Assembly: GCA_003166955.1 (NCBI GenBank) | Contig: PMUI01000105.1 | Coordinates: forward strand, 1-46,047 | Source: Acidobacterium sp. | GTDB lineage: Bacteria; Acidobacteriota; Terriglobia; Terriglobales; Acidobacteriaceae | Reading direction: 5' to 3' | Length of the DNA: 46,047 nt | In this document: positions 23,439 through 32,070 of the stretch, piece by piece | How positions within the stretch are numbered: the stretch's first letter is position 1 | Layout of the letters: the number at the start of each line of letters is the position of its first letter | Notes under the pieces: model-generated | Databases searched by the model: none | The model's input: the letters and a program-made list of their open reading frames with translations, nothing else | What the model was told of the DNA's origin: nothing | Translations under genes and position numbers: made by a program

Positions 23439-24446
23439 TCACCAACGGTAGACGGTAAGGTCGTCGAGATAGACCGTGGATGAACCGCTCGAGCCTAATC
23501 CGTCGACCTGAAAGTTGGTGAGCAACACCGGGGCCCATCCGAGCGCGAAGGATGACGGGACGGTTGCGTTGAGGTTGGACTGCACGCCGTCGAGCCAGAC
23601 GGACTGATAGGTGACGTTGCCGGAGGCATCGCGCGCGTACGCAATCTGAACGTGGTGCCACTTTCTGATCGCCCAGTTGGCCACATTGCACGGGGCTGCA
23701 GAATGTATCCATTCGTCCACGGGATTCTCTGGAGTTCCGGCGTTGGTGGCGTAATCCCAGGTGCGTGAGTAGCCGTCGCACTGGACTCCGTAGATAACGG
23801 TCTGGCCATTGTCCATCACCTGGTTCATGTCCATTTCGATATTGGCGATGCCGGTGGATTTGGTGAGATAGACCCAGCCATCCCAGACGAAGTTCGACAC
23901 GGTAGTGTCGTCGCCGAAGACGGCGAAGTAGCGCTCGCCGCCGCCATTGGTGAAGCGTGTGACGAATTCGAGCGCCTCGCCACCGTACGAGGGGGAAGTG
24001 ACGAGACTCATGGTTCCGTGGGCGGTGCCGGTAGCGCCGGCGTCGTCAGCTGCCTGCCAGTTGCCGAGGGTTTGCAGACTGCTCACGCTGATGGCGTCGA
24101 GCGGGATGTTGGGGATGGCGAGCACGATGATCGCGACGTTGCTGACGCAGGTGGCCCCTTTGGCGCCGGAGGCCACGACCCGCAGGGTGTGCGGACCGGC
24201 GGGCGCGGCGACGGAGACGTCGAGTGAGTTGCCCTCGACTGTGATGGGATTTGCGCTGCCGTCGAGCGAGTAGCCCATGGACGTGACGCTCTGCGACGAA
24301 CATTTGGAGGCGTCGGCGGACAGGGTGAAGGGGGAACTAACGGTCTCGCTGTTGACGGGACTGGCGATAGTGATGCCTGCAAACGCGGGTGCGGCGCTGG
24401 CCGCAAGCAGACACACTGCGGCTGCTTGCTTCGTCGGAAATTTCAT
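23439..24446 (-). CDS. Secreted Ig-like / lectin-like beta-sandwich protein
   Basis: 335 residues with a signal peptide (MKFPTKQAAAVCLLAASAAP, cleavage near AFA-G). Residues about 25-120 look like a bacterial Ig-like domain (ITIASPVNSETVSSPFTLSA, then SLDGSANPITVEG and GPHTLRVVA). Residues about 135-335 look like a concanavalin/LamG-type jelly roll (FVWDGWVYLTKSTGIANIEM, WHHVQIAYARDASGNV, STVYLDDLTVY). It is probably an extracellular carbohydrate-binding or surface protein without catalytic residues that I can identify. The ATG at 24446 is chosen because it starts the signal peptide and has GAAGG five to nine bases upstream; a longer frame to 24527 has no support. The ribosome binding site lies in one arm of a perfect 10-bp inverted repeat. 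Confidence 0.8.
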   Translation of the reverse strand: MKFPTKQAAAVCLLAASAAPAFAGITIASPVNSETVSSPFTLSADASKCSSQSVTSMGYSLDGSANPITVEGNSLDVSVAAPAGPHTLRVVASGAKGATCVSNVAIIVLAIPNIPLDAISVSSLQTLGNWQAADDAGATGTAHGTMSLVTSPSYGGEALEFVTRFTNGGGERYFAVFGDDTTVSNFVWDGWVYLTKSTGIANIEMDMNQVMDNGQTVIYGVQCDGYSRTWDYATNAGTPENPVDEWIHSAAPCNVANWAIRKWHHVQIAYARDASGNVTYQSVWLDGVQSNLNATVPSSFALGWAPVLLTNFQVDGLGSSGSSTVYLDDLTVYRW

Positions 24447-24450
24447 GCGT

Positions 24451-24490
24451 ACCTTCAGGATTGAGATTGGGGAGGTGGCTTCCTGAAGGT
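24451..24490 (-). promoter_or_regulatory. 10-bp inverted repeat that can sequester the ribosome binding site
   Basis: ACCTTCAGGA (24451-24460) and TCCTGAAGGT (24481-24490), perfect arms with a 20-nt loop. On the minus strand the arm next to the start contains the GAAGG ribosome binding site of the lectin-like gene, four bases before its ATG. Folding in mRNA would hide it; as DNA it could equally be an operator. Confidence 0.55.
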
Positions 24491-24657
24491 TTGCACGTGC
24501 GCCAAACATGTCAGGGGCTGAAGGCAATGTAGCAATATCTTTTCGGAAAGCAAGCGATTTCTATCGCTGCGTGGAGGGATCGACGGAAAAAGCTGAGGAA
24601 ATCGCGGTGGGCGACGGAATTCCGTTGCGAGTGCGATGGGGTAGTCTGGTGGGGATT

Positions 24658-24954
24658 ATGAATCCATCGCATCCACAACCGAAGATTCAACTGAGCCAGA
24701 TGCCGGAGTATCGGGAGATTTATTCCAACAGCGTGCAGGTGCGCGTGAGCGTGTGGGATTTTCTGCTGGTGTTTGGCCTGGTGCATCAGGAGACGGCGGA
24801 GCAGGTGAACGTGAACAACGCGCTCGGCGTGTATCTGAGCCCGCAGCAGGCCAAGGCGCTGTGGAACATTCTGGGGCAGAACCTGGCGCAGTATGAGCAG
24901 ACGTTTGGGACGCTGGCGCTGGAGCCGCAGCCGCCCAGGGGGCCGGTGCACTGA
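24658..24954 (+). CDS. DUF3467 domain protein
   Basis: 98 residues. The whole protein is a DUF3467 domain: EYREIYSNSVQVRVSVWDF, FLLVFGLVHQE, then the typical LSPQQAKALWNILGQNLAQY. Function unknown. The ATG at 24658 is chosen because it begins the domain and is preceded by GGTGGGG; a longer frame from 24508 adds residues with no family match. It lies 8 bp before the GT39-like gene and is probably co-transcribed with it. Confidence 0.88.
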   Translation: MNPSHPQPKIQLSQMPEYREIYSNSVQVRVSVWDFLLVFGLVHQETAEQVNVNNALGVYLSPQQAKALWNILGQNLAQYEQTFGTLALEPQPPRGPVH

Positions 24955-24962
24955 GGCTCGCG

Positions 24963-26543
24963 GTGGTGCGCGGGGTCCGGCGCGGTTTTCCGCTGTGGGC
25001 CGTGTTGCTGGCGGCGTTGGCGGGTGTGGTGGCTCTGCATGCGCCTCTCTTGCGGCTACCTTATTACTGGGATGAGGCGGGATATTACATTCCGGCAGCG
25101 TGGGATTTCTTTCGCACCGGTTCGCTGATTCCAACTTCAACCTTGTCGAATGCGCATCCGCCGCTGCCGTCGGTGGTGCTGGCGGTGGTGTGGAAGGTAT
25201 TTCACTTTGCGCCGGCGGTGACGCGGACGGCGATGTGTGTGGTGGCGGCTCTGGCTCTGACCGCGGTGTGGCGGCTGGCGACGATCGCGACGGGGAAGCA
25301 GGCCGTGGCGCTGGCGACGGTGCTGCTCACGGGGATCTATCCGGTGTTCTTCGCGCAGAGCTCGCTGGCGCATGCGGATTTGTTTGCGGCGGCCGGGACG
25401 CTGTGGGCGCTGGCGTTTCTGCTGGAAGAGCGGATCGGGTGGGCGGCGGTTTGTTTCTCGTTGGCGGTGCTGTCGAAAGAGACGGCGGTGGTGACTCCGC
25501 TGGCGCTGGCGGTTTGGTTGAGCTGGCAACGGCGGCCGCGGTGGGAACGACTTCGAAAGGTGGCGGCGCTGGTGGCGCCGGTGGTTCCGCTCATCGGGTG
25601 GTACGCGTACCACTGGCGGAAGACGGGGTTCGTGTTTGGGAATCCGGAGTATGTGCGGTACAACGCGACGGCGACTCTGACGCCGTTGCGGGTGATGCTG
25701 GCGCTGGCGCATCGGACCATGCATGTGACGCTGCACATGAATTTGTTTGTGCCGGTGGTGGCTACGCTGGCGTGTTTGCTGCTGCCTCCAGTGAAGGAGG
25801 ATGTAGCGGATTCGAATTCGTCACAGTTACGGGCACGTATTCGGCCGGAGTATCAGGCGGTGTTCTACGTGACGATTGCGGCGAATGTGGTGTTCTTCTC
25901 GGTGCTGGGTGGGGCGTTGCTGACGCGATATTTGCTGCCGCTTTACCCGTTGGTGATCTTGCTTTGCGTGAATACTTTCCGGCGGCGGCTCAGGGAATGG
26001 ACGGGGCTGGTGGCGCTGAGCGCGGCGGCGTTTGTGGCGGGACTGTTTGTGAATCCGCCCTACCGGTTTGCGCCGGAGGACAACCTCGAATACGCGACGG
26101 TGATCCGCCTGCATCAGGCGGCGGTGGGGCAGATTGTCACGCGGATGCCGGGGACTACTGTATTGACGGCATGGCCGGCAAGCGATGAGCTGAGCAAGCC
26201 GGAGTTGGGGTATGTGTCTAAGCCGGTTCCAGTGGTGGCGATTGGAAATTTTTCGGCCGGAGAGATTGGAAAGGCGCGGGAGATGCGCGGATCGTATTCG
26301 GCGGCGCTGGTGTTCTCGACGAAAGATGATCCACCACGGTTACTTTTTAATCTGGGGCGGAGGAATGAGGAGTTCGATACCAGGTATTTCGACTTTCATC
26401 GGGATTTGCCGCCGGGTTTGATTGCGCGGTTGCTGGGCGGGCAGGTTTTGTGGGGCGAGGAGCGGAAGGGACAGTGGGTAGCGGTGTTGCGGTTTGGGAC
26501 GGGGCCGGGGCCGCGGGAGGCTTCGCTTTCGATGGACCGGTGA
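24963..26543 (+). CDS. GT39/ArnT-like membrane glycosyltransferase
   Basis: 526 residues with about ten to twelve hydrophobic helices. It resembles polyprenyl-phosphate-dependent GT-C glycosyltransferases (PMT/ArnT group): the first lumen-facing loop has the catalytic-type acid pair D37-E38 in LPYYWDEAGYY, followed by the GSL-IPT-S and AHPPLPSVVL segment expected for this fold, and LSKETAVVTPLALAVW in the middle. It should transfer a sugar from a lipid-phosphate carrier to an acceptor on the outer face of the inner membrane; donor and acceptor are unknown. Translation probably starts at the GTG at 24963, 8 bp after the DUF3467 stop; the adjacent GTG at 24966 is equally possible. Confidence 0.8.
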   Translation: MVRGVRRGFPLWAVLLAALAGVVALHAPLLRLPYYWDEAGYYIPAAWDFFRTGSLIPTSTLSNAHPPLPSVVLAVVWKVFHFAPAVTRTAMCVVAALALTAVWRLATIATGKQAVALATVLLTGIYPVFFAQSSLAHADLFAAAGTLWALAFLLEERIGWAAVCFSLAVLSKETAVVTPLALAVWLSWQRRPRWERLRKVAALVAPVVPLIGWYAYHWRKTGFVFGNPEYVRYNATATLTPLRVMLALAHRTMHVTLHMNLFVPVVATLACLLLPPVKEDVADSNSSQLRARIRPEYQAVFYVTIAANVVFFSVLGGALLTRYLLPLYPLVILLCVNTFRRRLREWTGLVALSAAAFVAGLFVNPPYRFAPEDNLEYATVIRLHQAAVGQIVTRMPGTTVLTAWPASDELSKPELGYVSKPVPVVAIGNFSAGEIGKAREMRGSYSAALVFSTKDDPPRLLFNLGRRNEEFDTRYFDFHRDLPPGLIARLLGGQVLWGEERKGQWVAVLRFGTGPGPREASLSMDR

Positions 26544-26685
26544 ACAACCCACCGTGCTCGCGCTAAGACCGAGCTCTCCCAGGGCGGGGCACCCATTTCT
26601 GGCGATTGTGCTCAGGGGTTGAATCGATGGTCATCTTGTCGATGTGACGCTGGTGTGGTACTGACGGGCGTGGTGTGTCCTCCGT

Positions 26686-26691
26686 TATACT
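26686..26691 (+). promoter_or_regulatory. -10 box of a probable leaderless miaB transcript
   Basis: TATACT ends six bases before the miaB ATG at 26698. A weak CTGACG lies 19 bp upstream. There is no real Shine-Dalgarno between box and start, so transcription would begin at or next to the start codon. Confidence 0.5.
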
Positions 26692-26697
26692 CGGTGG

Positions 26698-28026
26698 ATG
26701 GCTGGGCTGAAAACCTTCTATCTGGAGACGTTCGGATGCCAGATGAACGTGCATGACTCGGAGAAAGTCATTGGCACGCTGGAGCAGCAGGGGTATGCCC
26801 GGGTGGAGACGGAAGAGGCGGCGGACCTGATCCTCTATAACACCTGCTCGATCCGCGACAAGGCGGAGCAGAAGGTCTTTCACCGGCTGAACGATTACAA
26901 GGCACTGTACAAGCAGGGCAAGCGGTTTGGTGTACTGGGGTGCGTGGCGCAGCAGGAGGGCGAACGCATTTTTGAGCGCGCGCCGTATGTGTCGCTGGTG
27001 TCGGGGTCGGCGTCGTACCGCAAGCTGCCAGAGATGCTGGTGCAGATTGAGCAGGGCGCGACGCGGGTGACGGGGCTCGACGACCGGCAGACGGAAGAGA
27101 CGTTTGAGACGGAGTTCACGGCGCGGTCGAATCCGCATCGCGGGTACATCACGATCATTGAAGGATGCGACAAGTTCTGCGCGTATTGTGTAGTGCCGTA
27201 CACGCGCGGCAAGGAGCGGAGCCGGAAGTCGGAGTCAGTGCTGGCCGAGGCGCGGAAGATGGCGGACAGCGGGTTCACGGAGATTCAACTGCTGGGGCAG
27301 AACGTGAATTCTTATAAGGATGCTGAAGGGAAGCGGACGTTTGCGGAGCTGCTGGCGGCGGTGGGCGAGGTTAAGGGGATTCGGAGGGTGCGGTTTACGA
27401 CCTCGCATCCAAGAGACTTTACGAGGGACATCGTGGAGGCGATCGACACGGTGCCTACACTCTGTGACCACGTACATCTGCCGGTGCAGAGCGGATCATC
27501 GAAGGTATTGCGTTTAATGGCGCGTGAGTATACGCGCGAGCAGTACCTGGAGCGCATCGGATGGATTAAAGGTGCGAAGCGGACGATCAGCATGACGACC
27601 GACGTGATTGCGGGATTTCCCGGCGAGACGGCGGAGGATTTCGAGGAGTCGCTGGGGCTTCTGGACGAGGTGCAGTACGACGGAGTATTTGCGTTCAAAT
27701 ACTCGCCGCGGCCGAATACGCCGGCAATCTCAATGGCGGATTCGATTCCGGAAGAGGAGAAGTCGAAGCGCCTGCAGATTTTGATGGAGCATCAGAGAGA
27801 GATTCAGCGAACGAACTACGAAAAGCACATGGGGCAAGTTTTGGAGACGATGGTCGAGGGGATGAACCCGGCGCGCGGGCAGGTGGTGGGACGCACGTCC
27901 CAAAACAAGACGCTGAATTTCACCACGACGCATCCGATTGCGCCTGCGCCGGGAACATATGTGCCGGTGCTTGTTACAAAAACGTTTCCGAACAGTCTTG
28001 TGGGTGAGGCGGTTCAGGTTCAGTAG
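26698..28026 (+). CDS. miaB: tRNA-2-methylthio-N6-dimethylallyladenosine synthase MiaB
   Basis: Radical-SAM methylthiotransferase that adds a methylthio group at C2 of i6A37 in tRNAs reading UNN codons. 442 residues, full length. The N-terminal UPF0004 domain carries cluster ligands C14 (FGCQMN), C50 (NTCSIR) and C82 (LGCVAQQ). The radical-SAM domain has C157, C161 and C164 in GCDKFCAYC; the sequence LLGQNVNSY and HLPVQSGSS are family hallmarks. A TRAM domain occupies about 375-442. The start matches other MiaB proteins. The gene has a TATACT box six bases before the ATG and no Shine-Dalgarno. The bifunctional nuclease gene follows 11 bp downstream. Confidence 0.97.
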   Translation: MAGLKTFYLETFGCQMNVHDSEKVIGTLEQQGYARVETEEAADLILYNTCSIRDKAEQKVFHRLNDYKALYKQGKRFGVLGCVAQQEGERIFERAPYVSLVSGSASYRKLPEMLVQIEQGATRVTGLDDRQTEETFETEFTARSNPHRGYITIIEGCDKFCAYCVVPYTRGKERSRKSESVLAEARKMADSGFTEIQLLGQNVNSYKDAEGKRTFAELLAAVGEVKGIRRVRFTTSHPRDFTRDIVEAIDTVPTLCDHVHLPVQSGSSKVLRLMAREYTREQYLERIGWIKGAKRTISMTTDVIAGFPGETAEDFEESLGLLDEVQYDGVFAFKYSPRPNTPAISMADSIPEEEKSKRLQILMEHQREIQRTNYEKHMGQVLETMVEGMNPARGQVVGRTSQNKTLNFTTTHPIAPAPGTYVPVLVTKTFPNSLVGEAVQVQ

Positions 28027-28037
28027 CGAGGGACACG

Positions 28038-28526
28038 ATGGACGTGGAAATGAAAATCCGGGGATTGATGGTCGATCCGTCGACGAATATGCCAGTCGTG
28101 ATCCTGAAAGATCCAAAGAGCGAGGCGGTGCTGCCGATTTGGGTGGGGTTGTACGAGGCGAACGCGATCCAGATGGAAGTGGAGAAGGCGACGACGGCGC
28201 GGCCGCTGACGCACGATCTGCTGCGGAACATCGTGATGGGGCTGAACGCGCAGGTGCAGCGGGTGGTGGTGTCGGAGCTGCGCGGGGATACGTTTTATGC
28301 GGTGATCTGGATGGAGCAGAACGGGGAGATTGTGGCGATTGACGCGCGGCCGTCGGACGCGCTGGCGCTGGCGCTGCGGTCGGACTGCCCGATTTTCGTG
28401 TCCGAAGAAGTGCTGCATGCGGCGAAGGTGTTGCCGAACGCGGCGGAGACACAGCCGACGGAACAGGATGTGCGGAAGTGGCTGGAGAACCTGGGCGACG
28501 AGGATTTAGGGAAGTACAAGATGTAG
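28038..28526 (+). CDS. Bifunctional nuclease (BFN, DUF151) family protein
   Basis: 162 residues of the DUF151/BFN family. Characterised relatives in plants and some bacteria have RNase and DNase activity; the role in this lineage is not established. Signatures: VILKDPKSEAVLPIWVGLYEANAI, PLTHDLLRNIV, AVIWM then IDARPSDALALALRSDCPIFVSEEVL, followed by an acidic C-terminal tail (VRKWLENLGDEDLGKYKM). No signal peptide. It begins 11 bp after the miaB stop with AGGGA as ribosome binding site, so the two are probably co-transcribed. The match along the whole length makes the family call firm. Confidence 0.92.
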   Translation: MDVEMKIRGLMVDPSTNMPVVILKDPKSEAVLPIWVGLYEANAIQMEVEKATTARPLTHDLLRNIVMGLNAQVQRVVVSELRGDTFYAVIWMEQNGEIVAIDARPSDALALALRSDCPIFVSEEVLHAAKVLPNAAETQPTEQDVRKWLENLGDEDLGKYKM

Positions 28527-28562
28527 GAGGGTTGGAAAGACGGCTGCGGTTCCACGCCGGAC

Positions 28563-29531
28563 TCAGATGCCGTGCGCCATTCGACTGTTGACGAAATCCG
28601 CCATCTCTGAGGGGACAGCGAGCACTTCGCCGTTGCGGTTGAAGTCAAAGGGTCGCAGGGTGAAGGCAAGAGAACCGTTTCTACACGGGACGTTCGCGAA
28701 GACTGCGTTTTCGTAGAAGCACTCGCGGAATCCAGCTTCGGACCCATAAGAAGATCGCGTGAAGTCGAGCAACTCGGACAGAATGATTGGACGATCCCGG
28801 TGGATGTGTTTTTTCAGACCGCGGAACACGTAGGGTTCGAAGCCTTCTACGTCCACCTTTAGTATGTGGATTTCCGGATACTGTTTGTTGTCGAAAAGGG
28901 CGTCCCCGTTACGGACGGGCAGATGGGATGAGATACCTGGCTGCGGTGCGTTCGATTCAAGAAACGTGCCGAGGGTGTTCTCGTGGCTGGGACCGGGATA
29001 AAACGGGAGCACGTCATCTTTTTCACCGAGAGCAACGGGCACAATTTCCACATTCGTCAAACGGTTGAGCGAGACGTGATCGCGAAGCAGCCTAAGAATT
29101 TCCGGGAAGGGCTCAAAGGCAACGACCCGGTCTGCCAGTTTTGTCATGAACAGGCTGTGGTGCCCAACATTAGCGCCAACATCAAAAAAATTGACTGGTC
29201 CAGGTCGGCGGGCGTGCAGGTACTTGCTTGCAGCACTCAATAAAGCGAGTTCGGTATGGGCCGAAGAGCCGTAGCAGAATGCGGCCCAGTCGACGGCGCG
29301 GGCAAGGTCACCGCGATAGCATTGGCCGAAATAATCGATCTCAAAAGGATAGCTGCGGTTTGCGAAAGGTTCGAACAGCTTTTCGAGAAGGTGATCTCTA
29401 CCTCTTCTGATCCAGCTTCTCATCCAGCCTTGATGGCCGAGCCAGCGCACAGCCCGGAGGCGAAAGGGGAACTCCTCAGGCGTGATGAAGTGCGGCTCTG
29501 GAGCCTGGGCATGCAAGGAACCAACAACCAT
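28563..29531 (-). CDS. FkbM-family methyltransferase 1
   Basis: 322 residues. The SAM site is NFFDVGANVGHHSLFM, followed by VVAFEPFPEIL and the FkbM-type ILKVDVEGFEPYVFRGL near the end. FkbM enzymes O-methylate hydroxyls of sugars or polyketides; beside a flippase and glycosyltransferases a role in decorating a surface polysaccharide is likely. An N-terminal stretch of about 100 residues precedes the domain. It is transcribed away from the flippase, with a 150-bp divergent spacer. The start is not firmly fixed: no strong ribosome binding site precedes the ATG at 29531, and an internal ATG at residue 37 would still keep the domain. Confidence 0.85.
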   Translation of the reverse strand: MVVGSLHAQAPEPHFITPEEFPFRLRAVRWLGHQGWMRSWIRRGRDHLLEKLFEPFANRSYPFEIDYFGQCYRGDLARAVDWAAFCYGSSAHTELALLSAASKYLHARRPGPVNFFDVGANVGHHSLFMTKLADRVVAFEPFPEILRLLRDHVSLNRLTNVEIVPVALGEKDDVLPFYPGPSHENTLGTFLESNAPQPGISSHLPVRNGDALFDNKQYPEIHILKVDVEGFEPYVFRGLKKHIHRDRPIILSELLDFTRSSYGSEAGFRECFYENAVFANVPCRNGSLAFTLRPFDFNRNGEVLAVPSEMADFVNSRMAHGI

Positions 29532-29681
29532 AAGTGGATTCTCTCACAGCGGCAACAGCAGTTTCCCGCGTCATTTACACTGTTGATGACAGTCGCCGGC
29601 TGTGCCGATTTAAAGGTGGCGAGCCTCGGGAGCAATTTCCGATCGGCCCCGAACCCAAATTCCACAACGAATCAAAATTGA

Positions 29682-31235
29682 ATGAGCAGAAGCAGCAGGG
29701 CCGCTAAAGGTTTCGCCACAAGTCTGATTCAGTACGCCTCGCAGATTCTGCTGCAGGCGCTGCTCGCGCCGGTGGTGCTGAGGGTAGCAGGACGCGAGAC
29801 GCTGGGCGCTTATGCGGCCATTGTTCAGGTGCTTGCTGTGTTGCAGCTGGTGGATGTGGCGGGTTCGTGGTCGCTGGAGCGTTTCCTGGCGCAGGCGATG
29901 GGGCGAGATCCGTCGGGCGGGCGATTTCGCGATGTGTTTACGACGGCGCGCATGCTCTTTCTGCTGACCAATACTGTGTTCGCGCTGCTGGTGGTGCTGC
30001 TGAGCCTGTTCATCGGACGGCTCTTTCATCTTTCCCCCGACGTGCAGTGGCAGGCGCGCTGGGCTCTGCGCGTGATTGCCGTATGGGCGATTGTGCGAAC
30101 ACCTCTGGCAGCGTACGGCAACGCATCGTGTGCATTGCAGGATCTGGCGGCGACCAATCTGATTGGCGCGCTAATGGGAGCTGCGCGGGCGGTCGCTTCG
30201 CTGGTATTTGCGCTGGCTGGAGGGGGTCTGTTCGGTCTGATGCTGGCGGGCACGGTGGCCGAAGCGGGCGGGCTGATCCTGTACCGGATGCGGTTCAGGA
30301 AGCTGAACCCGACTCTGATGCCGGGATGGGGAATTCCGGATCGGGCGCTGTTGCGGGAGATGATCGGCTTCGGCGGACACTGGATGTTTTTCAATCTGGG
30401 CAGCGTGCTGATCGCGCGGACGGGAAATATTCTGGCTGGTGTAACCAACGGCGCGGCGGTGGCCAGCACGTTTTACACGTCGCAGACGCCGGCCATGATG
30501 GGCCAGGACATTATTCAGAAGCTCTCGGACAATGTAGCGCCCGGTATCAACGAGCTGTATGGCAGGGGAGATTTCGAGAGAGTCAGAGCCACGATCGCGC
30601 GCATGACGCGCGCCACCTTCGTGCTGGCTCTGCCACTGGCCACAGGGGTGCTGCTGTTCAACCACGACCTGGTGGTGGCGTGGGTGGGTGAGGCGCAGTA
30701 TGCAGGAAGACTGCTGACGGTATCCCTGGCGATACTGTGCGCGGTGTATGGGGCGCAGCGGGTGGCTGTTATCAGCTGTTTCGTAGTGGGGTGGATCAAG
30801 CTGCTGAGCACCACAGCGTTGGTACAGGGCGTGGTCTACATCGGGCTTGCTTTCTGGCTGGGGCGGCGGCTGGGGCTGGGCGGAATCACACTGTCCCTGG
30901 TGCTGGTGATGATTCCGCAGAACATTATTCTGTGGCGAAAACTGGCTCGGGAATTCGGACTGAAACCGATAGCGCTGCTGAGCCGGTGCTTTCTGCGAAG
31001 CATCGTGCCGCTGGGCTGTGCTGCCGGCGCGGCATGGCTGGTGCATGGACACGTCGTCATTCGCCGGCATCATCTGCAGGGCTTTCTCGCCGAGGCGATG
31101 ACGTTCATTGTGATTTACTGCGTTCTCGCTTATTTTCTTTCGCTGGAGGGAGTCGACCGTGAGGACGTGAACCGGCATCTCAACGGCGGGCGCTTCGTGT
31201 CGGCGTGGTTCAGGCGAGTGATTAAGGTGGCTTAA
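29682..31235 (+). CDS. Wzx-like polysaccharide flippase (MOP superfamily)
   Basis: 517 residues with about 12-14 transmembrane helices. It resembles oligosaccharide flippases of the MOP/MVF superfamily that move lipid-linked sugar units across the inner membrane. Visible features are an N-terminal helix with SLIQYASQILLQALLAPVVL, a GxWSLERF motif after the second helix, and repeated long hydrophobic segments ending with a cytoplasmic C-terminus (GRFVSAWFRRVIKVA). It starts a forward-strand pair: the GT2 gene follows 6 bp after its stop. It lies divergently from FkbM methyltransferase 1. Substrate cannot be read from the sequence. Confidence 0.83.
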   Translation: MSRSSRAAKGFATSLIQYASQILLQALLAPVVLRVAGRETLGAYAAIVQVLAVLQLVDVAGSWSLERFLAQAMGRDPSGGRFRDVFTTARMLFLLTNTVFALLVVLLSLFIGRLFHLSPDVQWQARWALRVIAVWAIVRTPLAAYGNASCALQDLAATNLIGALMGAARAVASLVFALAGGGLFGLMLAGTVAEAGGLILYRMRFRKLNPTLMPGWGIPDRALLREMIGFGGHWMFFNLGSVLIARTGNILAGVTNGAAVASTFYTSQTPAMMGQDIIQKLSDNVAPGINELYGRGDFERVRATIARMTRATFVLALPLATGVLLFNHDLVVAWVGEAQYAGRLLTVSLAILCAVYGAQRVAVISCFVVGWIKLLSTTALVQGVVYIGLAFWLGRRLGLGGITLSLVLVMIPQNIILWRKLAREFGLKPIALLSRCFLRSIVPLGCAAGAAWLVHGHVVIRRHHLQGFLAEAMTFIVIYCVLAYFLSLEGVDREDVNRHLNGGRFVSAWFRRVIKVA

Positions 31236-31241
31236 GACAGG

Positions 31242-32060
31242 ATGGAAGTATCGAAGATGGAATTACCTTTGGTTTCAGCATTGTTCGTCACCTATAAGCG
31301 CTTCGATCATTTGAATCGCGCGGTGGAGGCATTCCGCCGGAACACGGATTATCCGAAGATCGAAGTGGTGATCGCGGATGACGGGAGCGGGCCGGAGATC
31401 CAGGAGGAGATCCGGGGGGTGGCCGCCGATGGGTATGCATTGTCGCCGAAGAATCGGGGGTTGGGCGCGAACAACAATGCAGGATTGCAGTTGTGTCACG
31501 GTAAATACCTATTGATGATTCAGGATGACTGGGTTTGTCAGGGACCTCCGGGGTATCTGACCGAGGCAGTGAAGGTTATGGAGGCGAACCCCGACGTGGG
31601 GATCATCAACTTTGCCGGTGCTCCCAATCCGCCCGACCTGTCGAGGCGGCTGGCGGGGAGCGAGGAGCCATGCTACATTACCCCACTTCCTCTTGAAAAC
31701 GGCCACCACGAAACCTTTCTGTACAGCGATCAGCCGCACCTGCAGTCGATGGAGGCGATGCGCTTAGTCGGACCCTATCGCGAAGAGCCGATGGTCCGGA
31801 GTGAGATTCGCTACTGCCGGAGTTGGAGAGACCAGCCGACTTTCAGGACCGCAGTGTTTCCCGCCTGGCACCTCAAGGTATTTCAGTGCGATGAGACCGT
31901 CGCGAGTTACAGCGCGGCGATGTTCAGTCGGCGCAGCATAGCCACTCTGTTGCCGTTGGCACAGTGGCTGAAGCGGCATTGCCAACCGGTTTATCGAGTG
32001 AGCCGAGCCTTCTTCTATTCGTGTATGAAAGTACTCGAAGAGCTGCGAATCGTGAAGTAG
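31242..32060 (+). CDS. Family 2 glycosyltransferase
   Basis: 272 residues with the GT-A fold of GT2: SALFVTYKRFDHLNRAVEAF at the N-terminus, nucleotide-sugar-binding VVIADDGSG, then NRGLGANNNAGL and the metal/donor motif LLMIQDDW. No membrane helices. It should transfer a sugar from a nucleotide donor to a growing lipid-linked glycan. It starts 6 bp after the flippase stop; ATG at 31242 has AGG close by, whereas the alternative ATG at 31257 has a better spaced GGAAG and would lose five residues. The C-terminal third is less conserved and probably gives acceptor specificity. Confidence 0.85.
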   Translation: MEVSKMELPLVSALFVTYKRFDHLNRAVEAFRRNTDYPKIEVVIADDGSGPEIQEEIRGVAADGYALSPKNRGLGANNNAGLQLCHGKYLLMIQDDWVCQGPPGYLTEAVKVMEANPDVGIINFAGAPNPPDLSRRLAGSEEPCYITPLPLENGHHETFLYSDQPHLQSMEAMRLVGPYREEPMVRSEIRYCRSWRDQPTFRTAVFPAWHLKVFQCDETVASYSAAMFSRRSIATLLPLAQWLKRHCQPVYRVSRAFFYSCMKVLEELRIVK

Positions 32061-32070
32061 CGGGAGTGGC

